Shown piece by piece: positions 12,368 through 12,376 of a DNA stretch of 12,376 nt (its first letter is position 1; every line of letters begins with the position of its first letter). Made by a program: the position numbers and the translations under genes. The DNA comes from Parcubacteria group bacterium CG1_02_39_15 (GTDB lineage: Bacteria > Patescibacteriota > Minisyncoccia > Minisyncoccales > Paceibacteraceae). Under the pieces are notes generated by a model. It saw only the letters and a program-made list of their open reading frames with translations, did not search any database and was not told the DNA's origin. The stretch is from positions 1 to 12,376 of the forward strand of contig MNWE01000017.1 in NCBI GenBank assembly GCA_001872265.1, read 5' to 3'.

Positions 12368-12376
12368 TTAAAGCAC

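Overview
The window looks like chromosomal DNA from a low-G+C bacterium, most likely a member of the Candidate Phyla Radiation (Patescibacteria; Parcubacteria-like). This is an inference. It rests on the CPR-style peptidoglycan-binding-like secreted protein at the left edge, a subtilase with a long cysteine-rich tail, many starts without a Shine-Dalgarno (SD) sequence, and abundant perfect palindromic repeats. greA and the sigma70-type promoters argue for a bacterium and against an archaeon. hisD ends in TGA, so TGA is a stop here and not a glycine codon.

All genes except one lie on the minus strand. Read in that direction from the right edge, positions 12367-9220 hold hisG (long form), hisD and a choline-kinase-like phosphotransferase. 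A single plus-strand HAD-family gene (8384-9160), with a strong SD and its own terminator, then interrupts the run. The minus strand resumes with hisB (IGP dehydratase only), hisC, an inositol-monophosphatase-family phosphatase, and a phosphoribosyltransferase-Lrp/AsnC fusion regulator (8275-4862). HisG, HisB, HisC and HisD supply four histidine-pathway steps. The IMPase-like protein is the best candidate for the missing histidinol-phosphatase. hisA, hisF, hisH and hisI/E are not in the window and would have to lie elsewhere. The fusion regulator joins a PRPP-binding-type fold to an amino-acid-responsive type of DNA-binding protein, which would suit control of a pathway that starts from PRPP and ends in an amino acid.

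Left of the histidine block, a 356-bp leader precedes a GreA-like factor. It has a clear promoter and three mutually exclusive pairing segments. Next come an HD-domain nucleotidase-like gene and a secreted alpha/beta-hydrolase-like gene, which form a two-gene unit whose putative promoter overlaps the greA terminator. Last are a secreted subtilisin-family protease and a truncated secreted peptidoglycan-binding-like protein.

The most unusual content is RNA/DNA structure. A 58-nt perfect three-way junction with no unpaired junction bases sits directly before the protease start and covers its only SD-like bases. A palindromic element is inserted in frame in hisD, adding 12 residues just after the catalytic Glu-His pair. 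Two tandem hairpins with a compensatory base-pair change occupy the hisD/kinase gap.
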